64,000 nucleotides of DNA from Heterodera schachtii (lineage: Eukaryota; Nematoda; Chromadorea; Rhabditida; Heteroderidae). The stretch spans positions 667,077 through 731,076 of the forward strand of contig SIJG01000014.1 in the NCBI GenBank assembly GCA_023374025.1. The letters are read 5' to 3'. A program made the position numbers and the translations under genes. This document shows positions 1 through 12,226 of this stretch, piece by piece. The notes under the pieces are model-generated. The model saw nothing but the letters and a program-made list of their open reading frames with translations, searched no databases and was not told the origin of the DNA. Position 1 is the stretch's first letter; every line of letters begins with the position of its first letter.

Positions 1-713
1 AATAGGTCGGGTCTTTAAGTGCCTGCTCCTTCAACATTTCGCGAAGCTTTTCCAAGTGTCTTGTGAATGATTTAGCCATCGGTCGAATTGCCTCACTTTC
101 TGTTTCATGGTCAACCTAACAAACGAATTACGGGCATGTTTTTTCACATTAAATCAATTACAATGTTGGAACCAGCTGCCAAACATTCTGCTCCAAACCA
201 AAGTTGACCAGGGAGATTATCATGCATTATTTCGTCAGGAAATTTAACGCGGAAGTCACGAGTTGCACGTTCAGACTCGAGTGGAAAGATGAGCATTAAC
301 ATCTCAGCTAAAGTATTTGTAGTGCATATTTTTCAGACTATGAGTTTATTTTGAGGTTTCATGTATTTAAAGCCTTAATGTTTTCTAACCTGCAAAAACA
401 ATGTTTTTTTTCAACAAAACCCAGAATTACTTATTTTCTTCCATTAAAAATCAAACGCAACGCACAGATGATATGTAAGACTCTGTCCTGCGCTTGTCGT
501 AACTTGTTAACAAGCTGATTGCAGCGCTCTGGATCCCTCCGACCATCAAAAGAGTCCAATTCGTTAGCAATAGCATTTAATGTATCATCAGCATAATACT
601 TAAATGGCAATTAGAAAGATTAATTAATAATTGTTCGGGTAACTTACAAATTTTGCCAATGGACTCCAATCATCAATGCGAGGTTTGTTTATAAGGCGCC
701 AGAAACTTTGCAT
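1..713 (-). CDS. lst-2: LST-2 / ZFYVE28 homolog, N-terminal part (runs off the window)
   Basis: Lateral signaling target protein 2, an endosomal negative regulator of EGFR/LET-23 signalling. Four exons on the minus strand: 648-713, 466-598, 162-307 and 1-115, with the rest of the gene lying left of the window. The start is the ATG at 713 ([12 protein letters not shown]). Diagnostic pieces are [32 protein letters not shown] and [17 protein letters not shown], which line up with the conserved N-terminal domain of ZFYVE28/LST-2. Phases fit at each junction (0, 1, 0), giving about 153 residues here. The C-terminal FYVE zinc finger would be outside. One donor (GTGCGT, ending exon 466-598) is weak. 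Identification rests on remembered family sequence and is strong. Confidence 0.9.
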
Positions 714-1662
714 TATTATTAATGCTAAATGTAATGCAAATAAATTTATTAATCAATTGAAACAAAAAAATATGTAAAAGTAAGCAAAACATATTAATTT
801 AACAAGGCAGGTAAAGAAATATTCAAGGAAAACAGTTGAGAAAATAATAATTCATAAAAATAATTAATACATTTATAAAAATTTGAGTTTGATTATCAAA
901 CAACTTTTAGAACCCTAGCCCAAAAACATTCGTAAAAAATAATCAGGAAGGGTTAGACCGGTGTCGAAACTTTTGGAAATTTGAAACTGAGTACTAATGA
1001 AAATATGTAAATCAGTATAAATCAATGCGCCCGGAAAGAAAAATTAACGAATACTGTCGATGGTACCCCCTTTTTTGAAATAAGAAATATTGTTTCAAAA
1101 GGCAGTAGAAAGATTTTCATAGGATTTGCGGATCGCTGATCACAATTCGCATCTATTCCGACCAATCCGAACCTCGAGGCCTGATTAGAACCAAAGTTCG
1201 AATTAAATTTTCGAATTGGTATTTTCGTTCAAAACCGGCTAAATACACTGAATCAATTAGGAACTCATTAATGTACTTTAATAAAAAATTATTAAACCAT
1301 TTAGGAATCAAAATGCGAAAATCGACAAAATATTTAATTCTCGAACTTTGGTTACGAATTCAGGTACGGGTTAGGCAGTGTTAACTTTTGGAAATTTGAT
1401 ACTGATTGTGAGTCCTAATGAAAATACGTTCAATGCGCCCGGAAAGATTAAAAAAAATTAACAAAGCCCATCGTTTACCCAAATTCGATTATTTTAAATA
1501 TGAGGAATAAGCCTATTCGATCCAACGATTGACTTTTCGTTAATGTTCACATTTCACGACCATTCTTTTTTGTTCTCTTTTCAAGACCACTTCTAACCAA
1601 AGGCATTAACTATCCCTTGTCTATTCTCAATTTGGTTTTTAACCAATCCCTGAGTTTAAGAC
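714..1662. other. Divergent intergenic region between lst-2 and dpy-23, with a direct repeat
   Basis: About 950 bp of AT-rich DNA separates the two head-to-head start codons, so it should hold both promoters. It contains an imperfect direct repeat: a stretch near 960-1055 and another near 1378-1465 share AACTTTTGGAAATTTGA and CAATGCGCCCGGAAAGA. Between the copies, near 1130-1240, lies a fragment resembling the GATCGCTGATCAC palindromic repeat family found in full at 40340-40574 and 47473-47797. No clear TATA box or trans-splice acceptor could be assigned. Confidence 0.6.
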
Positions 1663-3623
<1,961 letters not shown>

Positions 3624-3629
3624 GCTAGC

Positions 3630-3635
3630 AATAAA
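3630..3635 (+). terminator. Poly(A) signal AATAAA of the AP-2 mu gene
   Basis: A canonical AATAAA begins 6 bp after the last base of the stop codon, implying a very short 3' UTR. Confidence 0.6.
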
Positions 3636-4005
3636 TGTGACTCTTGTCGAATTAATTAATGCATTCCCATAATTTGAAAATTAATAATTTCACAGTATGA
3701 TTTGTTTTTTATCCTTTGTAATAAACCAAAGAAGGAACTTTAATCAGGGGTCAATTTTTCCAATAGGATCTCAGAATTTGTTTTCCCAAAAAGCCATTGT
3801 AGATTTTTGAGCAAGTTTTAAAAATATAAATTTGGGTCTGATTTACCGGTAGAGCATTGTCAAGACAAATTCAGAATTTTGAGTCGGTTTATGGAAAATG
3901 TATCAAGAAAGGAATAGATCTAATCCCTTTAATTAAATTGTATAGTTTGGACATATTGGTCAATGGTATTTGCTCCTTTCAGTCAATATATAATATGTGT
4001 AATTT

Positions 4006-4842
4006 TCACTCGTCCATGTTACTGCCATCATTGGGAGTTTCGTTGCTGCTTTCGTTCTCCACCGGTGCATTTTCATTCGTTGAATTTGTTCCTCTACCCG
4101 TGTCCACGACATTTGATGTACCCGCCGCGTTTCTTTCTTCTGAATTTCCATCCGAAAAAGACAGTCCATGACTAAATATAGGAAGTTTTCAAACTTCGTG
4201 ACTAAATTCCCAAGTTGGGCCAAGACTTGCCTGCTCGACAATTGCCTGAACCCTTTTTTCGTATTCACGTCGATTCTCCTGATAAAGCTGCGCTGCTAAT
4301 GAATTTGCAGGACTGTTCGGGTTGGGTTCGTCCAGCAGTGATTGGATGGAGGTCAAAATTGCAGCCACGTCATAAGTTGGTGACCATTGGTTCTTAAAAA
4401 CAAATTTAAAAAATTCCATTAAAAGAGATTAACCTGTAAAATATCCAGACAAATACTTCCATCGGCGTAAACATTTGGATGAAACATTTTCGACACAAAT
4501 TTGACGGTTGGCGGCTTGTTAGGGTATTCTTCAGTAAATTCGAGTGTCAATTTGAAAGTTCCGTCTTCAAATGGTGTGTCTTGAGGTCCAAAAATGACTG
4601 CTTCCCAGCGCATGATCGATTCCTAAAAGTTGGATGGAGTCTTCCTCATTTCGGGGGATGGCAAAGGCAAAGGCAACCTCTGTCGGTGCTCCGCAAACTC
4701 CGGCAGGGGGATCATCCTGGAAAGAGAATAAAGTTATTAAACTTAAGTAAGTTGCAGATGAGCAGTTTAATTATTATAAAAAACAAATCACCTGCAATTT
4801 CTTAAAATCGCGCATTAAACGGCGTCTCGACGGAGTTGTCAT
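4006..4842 (-). CDS. ubc-1: Ubiquitin-conjugating enzyme E2, Rad6/UBE2A type, with acidic tail
   Basis: Rad6-class E2 that carries ubiquitin as a thioester and acts on histone H2B and in DNA-damage tolerance. Exons on the minus strand: 4792-4842 ([17 protein letters not shown]), 4678-4716, 4434-4622, 4231-4392, 4006-4171. The active-site Cys lies in [14 protein letters not shown]. The fourth intron begins with GC (CAG|GCAAGT), which joins IVEQ to SW as in all Rad6 proteins. The last exon holds an acidic Asn/Glu-rich tail ending SNMDE, comparable to the tail of C. elegans UBC-1. Read as written, this exon has one extra base: the SW frame and the tail frame differ by one at a run of five T (five A on +) near 4155-4160. 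The joined length is 607 nt, not a multiple of three. A sequencing error or a real frameshift are both possible. Confidence 0.93.
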
Positions 4843-4934
4843 TGCATTTGTTATTAAATGATCTCAAATCAGCTTAATAAAAAATTAAAATTATTCTAAG
4901 AATATAAGAGGATGATTTTTAGAGATCGACATTT

Positions 4935-5362
4935 TGAAAAAAGCCTGGACCTGGACCTTGATTTCCTGGACAAAAATCCAGGAAAATCCAGGTCCAGGAA
5001 AAATACAGGCTCCTCGAGACCTGGATCCAGGCCTGGTAATTATTTGCTTAGAAGCATCTAAAAATATCTAATTAATAATAATAATGTGTTTTTAAATTTA
5101 TTTAATCTGTTTTTGAAAACTTGAAAAAACATCAGTCACTTGAAAAAATAAATTCTAAAATTTTGTCCAGGAAAATCCAGGTTTTTCTTGTTTTGCCTGG
5201 ACCTGGATTTTTTTTCACATTTGACCTGGACCTTGATTTCCTGGACAAAAATCCAGGAAAATCCAGGTCCAGGAAAAATCCAGGTTGCCGAAAAATGGCC
5301 TGGACCTGGACCTGGATCCAGGAAAAATCCAGGCCTGGATCCAGGTCCAGGTCGATCTCTAA
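4935..5362. repeat. CCTGGACC / GGTCCAGG keyword repeat, two clusters
   Basis: Two clusters (about 4940-5035 and 5190-5362) consist mostly of CCTGGA, CCTGGACC and their complements TCCAGG and GGTCCAGG, separated by short A-rich spacers. Palindromic joins such as CCTGGATCCAGG occur. The shared phrase ACCTTGATTTCCTGGAC shows that the clusters are copies of one another. The reading frames across them are artefacts. Confidence 0.8.
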
Positions 5363-5493
5363 TGATTTTTTTATTTTCTTTTTTAGTTCACCAATCCGTA
5401 ATTAAATGAAGTGAAGGTTTTTATTTTGTTTATAAATTTCTTTTTTTTAGTTACATTAAATTCATCATTTATTTTTATTAAATAATTAGAAAA

Positions 5494-8400
5494 ATGTATT
5501 TTTTATTGGTTCGGCGACTGTTAAGGCGATCCTCAAGAGCATTTTTTGCTTTATCGGTAAAATTTTACATTATGAATTTTTGTCTTTGTAAAATAAATTT
5601 TGTTTGATTTTAGCTCATCTTTTTCGTTTTTTGTCTTTTGTACATGTCACTTTCCCCAACATTGGAAAACAAACAAATCCAAATGGGAAGCAACAATAAA
5701 AATGAGGCAAAAACTGAGGAAAAAGCAGCAAAAGTTGAAGACACAAATCAAAGGCGTGGATTTCTGAAATATGCCAAATGGAATGTTCACTCTGTGCGCG
5801 GGATTTACGGCAAAAAGAACAATTCTTTTTTGGTCACATTGGGCGACTCCGAATCGGCGATGCATTCCATTGAGGTCGGCGCATTATCGATTTAAAAATT
5901 GGCATTAAATTTTGTTAAAGTTTTTGGCGATTGTCGAATTTGCCCCTCTCCCCCCTTCTTTCCCCACCATTAAAAAAAAATATTTGCTTTTAAAGTAGTG
6001 CTTGAATCTACAAAAAACCCAAATAAGTACCATATTTATCATGATTTTACTGGACCAAAAATTCTTAGGAAAATGAATTACAAAATGCAATGAAAATGAC
6101 CTAATTAAGCTTACAATTTTGAAGGGGACATTCTCAATTGAAACTATTCAAATCACTTTAAATCCACTTTTATCATTACTTAAATAGCTCAAATTGCAAA
6201 TTTTTTCGACAAAACTGTTGACAAATCGCATTAAAAATTACAAAAAATTTCCGCGGACCTTCCTATTGGCGCCGATGGACCCTTTATTTCCCCAAAATTT
6301 TTTAAAAAGGCGCGCCGCAAAAAAAAAACGGTTTGAAAAAAAGTTAATCCTTTTACATGGACCGACCCTTTGCAAAAAAATTTCGGTTGATCACCTCCCC
6401 TCTTTTTTTCATGTATATTATGCACCGCCGGACTCAGAATCCTATAATTATGAATTCATTTGAAGTAGGAATTTAACCAATTTAAGCATTTCCTTTTCTT
6501 CTTTAAAGTTTCTGAACAAACACCAAGAAGTATTCAATTTGGCGAACTTTGGCCAACTCAACCACCAAAGTGTCGATTTTGTGCTGATTGTTCAGGTTTA
6601 TTCGTTGATGATTGCTTTTTTCATTTGGTGTTAGGTTCACAACAGAATTGACTATTTGAATTATTTGGTCGGCTCTCTGTCGCGTGCCAAGGGAATCGAA
6701 CGTGTTCTGTTGATTTTCAGTTACGATAAACATTCAGAACCGATAAACAAACTGATCAGAAGCATTGACTTTTGCAGAGTAAAATTCCAACTTAATTCAT
6801 GAAAAAATATCTTTGTTTTTAGGTCACGCAAATTTTCTTTCCTTACAATATCCAACTTTTTCCAAATTCTTTTCCCGGCCTTGGGCCAAAGGATTGTCCG
6901 GAAGGAACCAAAAAGTTTTTCGATTTTTAATGATTTGTTGTTTATATTTGATTAAGGAAAGAAGGTCTCGAATGTGCAAATGCGGCATTTCCCGACACAC
7001 ATGGAAATTTTAGACTGCCGAAATTTACGCAGATTAAACACCATTGGTGGTGGAAGGTCAGCTGAAGGGAGTTAATTCAGTACCGAAAAATTAACAATTA
7101 GGCGAATTACGCATTCGATGAAATAATGCCGAAGTATGGTTTGGAGAATAAGACGTTGCTTTTCCTTGAGGAAGATCATATTGTGGCGCCGGACTTTCTC
7201 CATTCGCTGAAACTGATGGACGAAGAGCGGAAAAGGTTGGCTTCTTTCAATGTTTAAATAAATATTATATAATATTTTTTAAATACGACCTTTTTGCTTT
7301 TTACGCGCACTTTTTTTTTGCGGTATATGCCTCGTTGGGAAATTTTAATCTGATTCCTTAACTGATTTTAATTTAAAAATGATCATTTCTTGATTTTGTT
7401 TTTGCAAATGCCTCCTGGGGAATGTTTAATTAAATTTCTTACAAGGGAAATGGCCTAAATAACTTGGAAAATGCTTATGTATTATATAACGTTGGATAGA
7501 GAAGGGTCGACTTCTATTACTCCTCATAGGAAGAAATCAAAAAGTTAGGGCCTCAAAAACTGAAATTTTGACTGTATTTTCCCTTCAGTGACGGAATTTT
7601 AATTAAGATTATAATGAAATTAAACAATTAAAAGTCATTTTTCAAAGAAAAAATATATAATAATTTATCTTTCGTGAAAATAAATTAATAGAAAGTGAAC
7701 AAAGCTGGAAATGGGACCTAGGGCACTAAATTTCGCTTTTTGAGGCCTCATAACTTTTTTATTTTTCGCTATCGGCCCTTAAAATTAAAATTCGCAATAG
7801 AAGTGACCATTCTCTCTATCCATTTATATATGGATGGTCCCCCTTTGTCCTTGGTTACGGACACCTGCCGAGGATGTACGTATTTTAACACCAATTATTT
7901 AAGGGTTTGTCCTGCATGTGAGCTCATTTGTCTTGGTACGTATCCAAAAAAGTTCGACAAATATGAAAAAGATATCGCCAAATTGGGCCTCGAATTTTGG
8001 TACAGCAGCAAATTCAACATGGGAATGGCCGTCGACAGAACACTTTGGAAGGCGGTGCAGAACTGTTCAAAAGTTGTCTTGGTTTCATATTTTAAATTAA
8101 TTAATTTAATAATTACATTTTGCAGTTGTTTTGCTCCTACGACGATTACAATTGGGATTGGACTTTGCTCCAACTCAGTGTCAAATGTATGGCTTCGAAA
8201 ATGCGCGTCATTTACACCAAAGCACCGAGGTGACAAATGACAACGACTGATTTGAACAAAATGGGCTCATTCCTCCGCTACCCATCTTCCACTTCCTCTG
8301 ATTCTTCTTCCTCTGTTTAGAGTTCTCCATATCGGCGATTGTGGCGTTCACACCCATCGATGCAAAGCCGAACGTGCTGCAAATGATGCTTTGTTTGTTC

Positions 8401-8821
8401 CTTTATTTTTAATTTGTATTTTTAAAAATGGATTGGGGGATGGATTCACTAACGGTTAGACAATTTTTCCCTTTGAATTCAATAGGCGTCAACGAGAAAA
8501 TAGATGGAATTTTGACAGAATTGCACACATTTTCGAAATTTGCCTGCTTTAATCACTGCTTAATTTCTTTTCTTCAAATTTGCATTTTTATTTTTAAACT
8601 TTTTTAGGAAACTTTTCGAACGCGTAAATTCCTCCTTTTTTCCCGCCTCAATGCGCGTCTTGGAAATTGGCAAGCGAATGTTAAAGCCGGCGAAACCGAA
8701 CGGAGGGTGGGGCGACCCGCGGGACATTCGTTTGTGTGAACTGAACACGCACCCAACGGAGTCGAACACGGCGACGGTGCTCAAAGAAGCGCGGCACGCA
8801 CTCCCAACGAACGAATTGTGA
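5494..8821 (+). CDS. gly-20: Alpha-1,6-mannosyl-glycoprotein 2-beta-N-acetylglucosaminyltransferase (GnT-II, MGAT2)
   Basis: Golgi type II membrane enzyme that adds GlcNAc to the alpha-1,6 mannose arm, the committed step to complex N-glycans. Exons: 5494-5556, 5614-5874, 6509-6595, 6635-6778, 6823-6914, 6957-7056, 7102-7235, 7904-8072, 8126-8229, 8321-8373, 8486-8522 (tentative), 8608-8821; 1458 nt, 485 residues. A short basic cytosolic end (VRRLLRRSSR) precedes a hydrophobic anchor (LIFFVFCLLYMSL). Catalytic-domain landmarks are QVHNRIDYLNYLVGSL, KFTQIKHHWWWK, LLFLEEDH (the EED metal-binding region), SYDDYNWDWTLLQL, HIGDCGVHTHRCKA and NGGWGDPRDIRLC. Phase forces a weak GC donor (GAATT|GCACAC) after the eleventh exon, so that junction is least sure. 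Two introns are long (634 and 668 bp); the first holds a dispersed repeat. Confidence 0.93.
6205..6400. repeat. Dispersed GGCGCCGAT/GCGCCGC repeat copy inside a gly-20 intron
   Basis: A stretch containing ACTGTTGACAAAT, TTGGCGCCGATGGAC and GGCGCGCCGCAAAAAA resembles segments at 34340-34460, 34880-35020, 39860-40110 and 42230-42370. The reading frames across it have no coding character. It is probably a decayed mobile or satellite-like repeat. Confidence 0.6.
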
Positions 8822-10165
8822 CGGATGGATGAGACTGAAGTGGCCGCAATGGGAGCGAAGGACGACAAAACGGCACCAGCGGAGGGAATTAGGCCATTTT
8901 GCCGTAAATTTGTCTCATTGTCAATGCATTTTCCTCCAATCTTTTAGCAAAATCTCTCCTCTTACGCTTGTAACTTTTCCCATATTTCTCTTTGCTTCTT
9001 TTCTTTCACTTTTTCTTTCTTTCCATTTCAAAGCCTTTTCCGTTTTCTCTCTCTCTCCATTCATTACGGGTTTTATTTGTTTAATTATTTATTTCCTATT
9101 ATTATTGTTGATTAAACGGCATTACAAAATTCATGTGACATACCTATACTAACAATACACACTGCCTTTTACACATTTGAATTTGTTAGTCTGTTAAAAT
9201 AAACTCAGAAATTTGTGCTTTTTTATTGCGGTAAAAAATATCAACAACAATTAAAAATTTACTTTATGTCAAAAAAAGTCTAAATAACCAAACAAATCGT
9301 CAATTATTTACTTTACTAAACAAAAATCAGTCTTAAAAACACCACTCAAAAAAGTTTGAGGATGAAAGAACATTTGGTAGGGACGACGCAAACGGAAGGG
9401 AGGGGGAGGGAGCCAAAGTCGCGTTCGGCAACTGTCCGCCCCTCCCCCACTCTTTGGGCTCACTTAGCTTCATCTTCCACCCACCAATTCTTGGCTTTAT
9501 CCATTCTTTCAGCGTTGGAATTGTGGGAGGAATGGGCCGGCGGCGGGGGAGGAAGTCGTCAGATCAGTAAATCCCATCCCTTTATCCCTTCATTCATTCG
9601 CTGTTTATCGCTTCGGCTCCCTTTGGGATTTGCCGGGGTTTCTCTCTTTCTCTGCTGACTCGGCTTTGTGTTTGCCTAGGCATTTGTGTGCTGTTTGGAG
9701 CTGAAAAATGATCAAATGAGAAATCTGCAGGGAATGAGTTAAAGCGATTGGGAGGGAGCGGAAGAGCAAATGGCGAATCGATCGGAAACGGAGAGGACGG
9801 CTCACAATCAGCGGGGGAGGGGGGGGGGGGATGAGTTTGGCCAGACTCACTGCCCCCCCCCCCCCCTCCCGTCATTGAGCTGATCCACCGCTTTTCCCCT
9901 CACTCACTCCCTTCGGACTGCTTTTCGCCGAACCGATCGGAAGGCTTCACCCGACAGAGAAGCATTTGCCCCGTCTCTCGCTTTCGCCCACTCTCTCGCC
10001 CTCTTCAGATATCCGCCTTTGCTTTGGCTTTACCTCCCCCCTCCCCTCCCCCGCCCTTTCGATCCGCCCCTTTCCTCCACTCATTCCAACACATTTTCTT
10101 CTCACCAAAGCCTTCTCCGCATTTGTTAAGCCGCCGTTCTCCTCAACAAATAACACACAACCATC
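8822..10165. promoter_or_regulatory. Intergenic region containing the myosin light chain promoter
   Basis: The 3' part of this interval is strongly pyrimidine-rich with runs of C and (CT)n near 9840-10080, followed directly by the ATG of the light chain gene at 10166. It includes poly-G at 9820-9830 and poly-C at 9853-9866. No gene is visible; the reading frames here are low-complexity shadows. Confidence 0.45.
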
Positions 10166-11066
10166 ATGGTAAGTCTTATTTCTGCTATTATTACTTTGTA
10201 TTATAATCTGATTGTTTGACACTAATTAACATTTATATTAATTATCAAATGATCTGCACTTTTTTTCATTTCCAATCGTTTATTTATTTCTTTTCCATTT
10301 AGTCGGAAAAGAAGGTCAAAAAGGTGAAGAAGAAGTCCAGGACCGGATCCGAGGCGAGCTCCTTCGACCAGAAGACCATCCAGGAGTTCAAAGAAGCATT
10401 TGGCATTATGGACCAGGACAAAGACGGAGTGATCAGCAAGCAGGACCTGAAGGACTTGTACGCCACACTCGGAGTTGTGGCGAGCGACTCGCAGATGGAC
10501 AACATGCTCAAGGAGGCACCGGGGCCAATCAATTTCACCGTTTTCCTGACACTGTTCGGAGAACGACTGACTGGTAAAAACAACTACAATATTGGAAATA
10601 AAATAAGGGAAGAGGGCACTTCGGAAATCGCATTTGTATTTAATTATTCATTTTGAATAATTAATTAAGGCACTGACCCCGAGGCGACAATTATCGGCGC
10701 CTTTCAAATGTTCGACAAAACTGACGTAAAAAACAATTAAAAAATGGCCCTTCTGCTAATCACTTGTTGACCACATTCAGTGTGGCGAAATCACAGAAGA
10801 GACATTGATGAAAATTCTGAAGAACAAACGGGGGGAGCCATTGACGGAGGACGAAGTGCAAGGGATGTACAAAGGGAACCCTCCAATTAGTGGAGGTCGG
10901 TGAGGGGACGGGGATGGCATTTTGGGAGGTGGTGCCATTAAGGGGATAATCGGATCTTACTAATTTGGAATGTAAATGTTGTTCCCAATCAGGCAAAGTG
11001 GACTACAAGGCATTCGCGCATTTGATCACGACAGGCGCAGCGGAGGAATTGGCCAAAGTGGGCTAA
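10166..11066 (+). CDS. mlc-2: Myosin regulatory light chain, muscle type (MLC-1/MLC-2-like)
   Basis: Regulatory light chain that wraps the neck of muscle myosin heavy chain. Exons: 10166-10168 (the ATG alone), 10303-10573, 10670-10725, 10781-10895, 10993-11066; 519 nt, 172 residues. A Lys-rich N-terminus ([18 protein letters not shown]) contains the Ser region that is phosphorylated in the family. The first EF-hand ([17 protein letters not shown]) keeps metal-binding residues; the C-terminal half reads [21 protein letters not shown] and [18 protein letters not shown], which is diagnostic for the nematode muscle form. The first intron directly after ATG is a notable structure. C. elegans has two near-identical genes, mlc-1 and mlc-2, so the symbol is approximate. 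Confidence 0.95.
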
Positions 11067-11336
11067 GCGGGGCCATGGACGGACGGGGGAGGAAGGAGTG
11101 GCGGCGCCGAGGCCAACGAGTGACCTGCCGATTCGGGGGGAAACCGATCATCCATCCCGTCGTTCTGTCCATCCTTACGATCGATCACCCTTTTCCCCCT
11201 CGCCCATTGTCTATCCTTTTGTTCTCTTTCTATCGCTCCCTCTCCAAAATGTGTGTCCCGGCTGGCGAGAATGGCAGCACCTTTTCTAATTCTATAAAAT
11301 GCATCGTTTGTTTTCGCTTCACACAGTGCACTTCCA

Positions 11337-11342
11337 AATAAA
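11337..11342 (+). terminator. Poly(A) signal AATAAA of the myosin light chain gene
   Basis: Canonical hexamer about 270 bp after the stop codon, in a region with no competing gene. Confidence 0.5.
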
Positions 11343-11950
11343 ATCGAATGGATGGGTTGCAAAATCCAATGGGAAACAAACAAACGAAGGAATGAAAATG
11401 CTCTGCCAATGGCACGGCATTTGGCCATTAATCAGCCGAAACCAAATCGAACTGCCTTTGTTGTCAATTGAATAATAAATAAAAATAGTTTTAAATATAT
11501 TTAGAATACTGAGGCAATTTCAAGCTAATAACGTCAACAGAACTGATTGCTAATTCGTTTTTTGCTTTACCTTCGGTCTTTTTTTAATTTTCGCTTTTTC
11601 TCCGACTTTAACTAAGCTGCTCTTCATCACTCCAACTGCTCCGATCATTTAAGCCAACTCCAATTCGTTTCCGCTGCGAAAGCGTTTTTTTTTCTTGCAC
11701 CGAAAATTGGGAGGGCGGGAAAGACTCAAAGAAAATGTGAGGGTTGGAGAGGAAAGGTTGGAAAGAGAGTGAGGCTGAGAAACAAAGAAAAAAGACAGGT
11801 GAGGAGGGGGAGGGTTCTTGACGAGCGGGTGATGTTAGCCGAAACGGACAATTCTCCCGGAGGAACCATCTCAGAAAAAATCCCATCTTCCGCTGGGGGT
11901 GGGCTCCACCCCCCTCCCAGCAGCAGGAGCCCACCTCCCCTCCCCCTTTC

Positions 11951-12058
11951 CCTTCTCCCCTAAACCCTCCTCTCTCCCCCTTTTCTCACTTCCCCTTCCC
12001 CTCCCCTTCTCCCCTAAACCCTCCTCTCTCCCCCTTTTCTCACTTCCCCTTCCACCCT
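11951..12058. repeat. Two tandem copies of a 54-bp pyrimidine-rich unit
   Basis: The phrase CCTTCTCCCCTAAACCCTCC recurs exactly 54 bp later and the surrounding C/T-rich sequence is repeated with it. It lies just upstream of the SMYD-type gene. Confidence 0.75.
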
Positions 12059-12226
12059 CCCCTTTCCTCCCTCTCTCTCTCTCCCTCTCCACCGCCCCCA
12101 CTTTCATTCTCACATCGCTTCTCCCTTCGTTGACCCATCTCTGAATTTACAAATCAATTTGTCTTTTACAAGGAAATAACGGCTGATCTACGCCTGCTAT
12201 CACTCACTTTTGTTCCATTGCAATAA

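Noticed and set aside
5121..5409. Frames over the CCTGGACC clusters (PGPGSRKNPG and similar)
   Set aside because: Product of a simple repeat; two frames are equally open and there is no homology.
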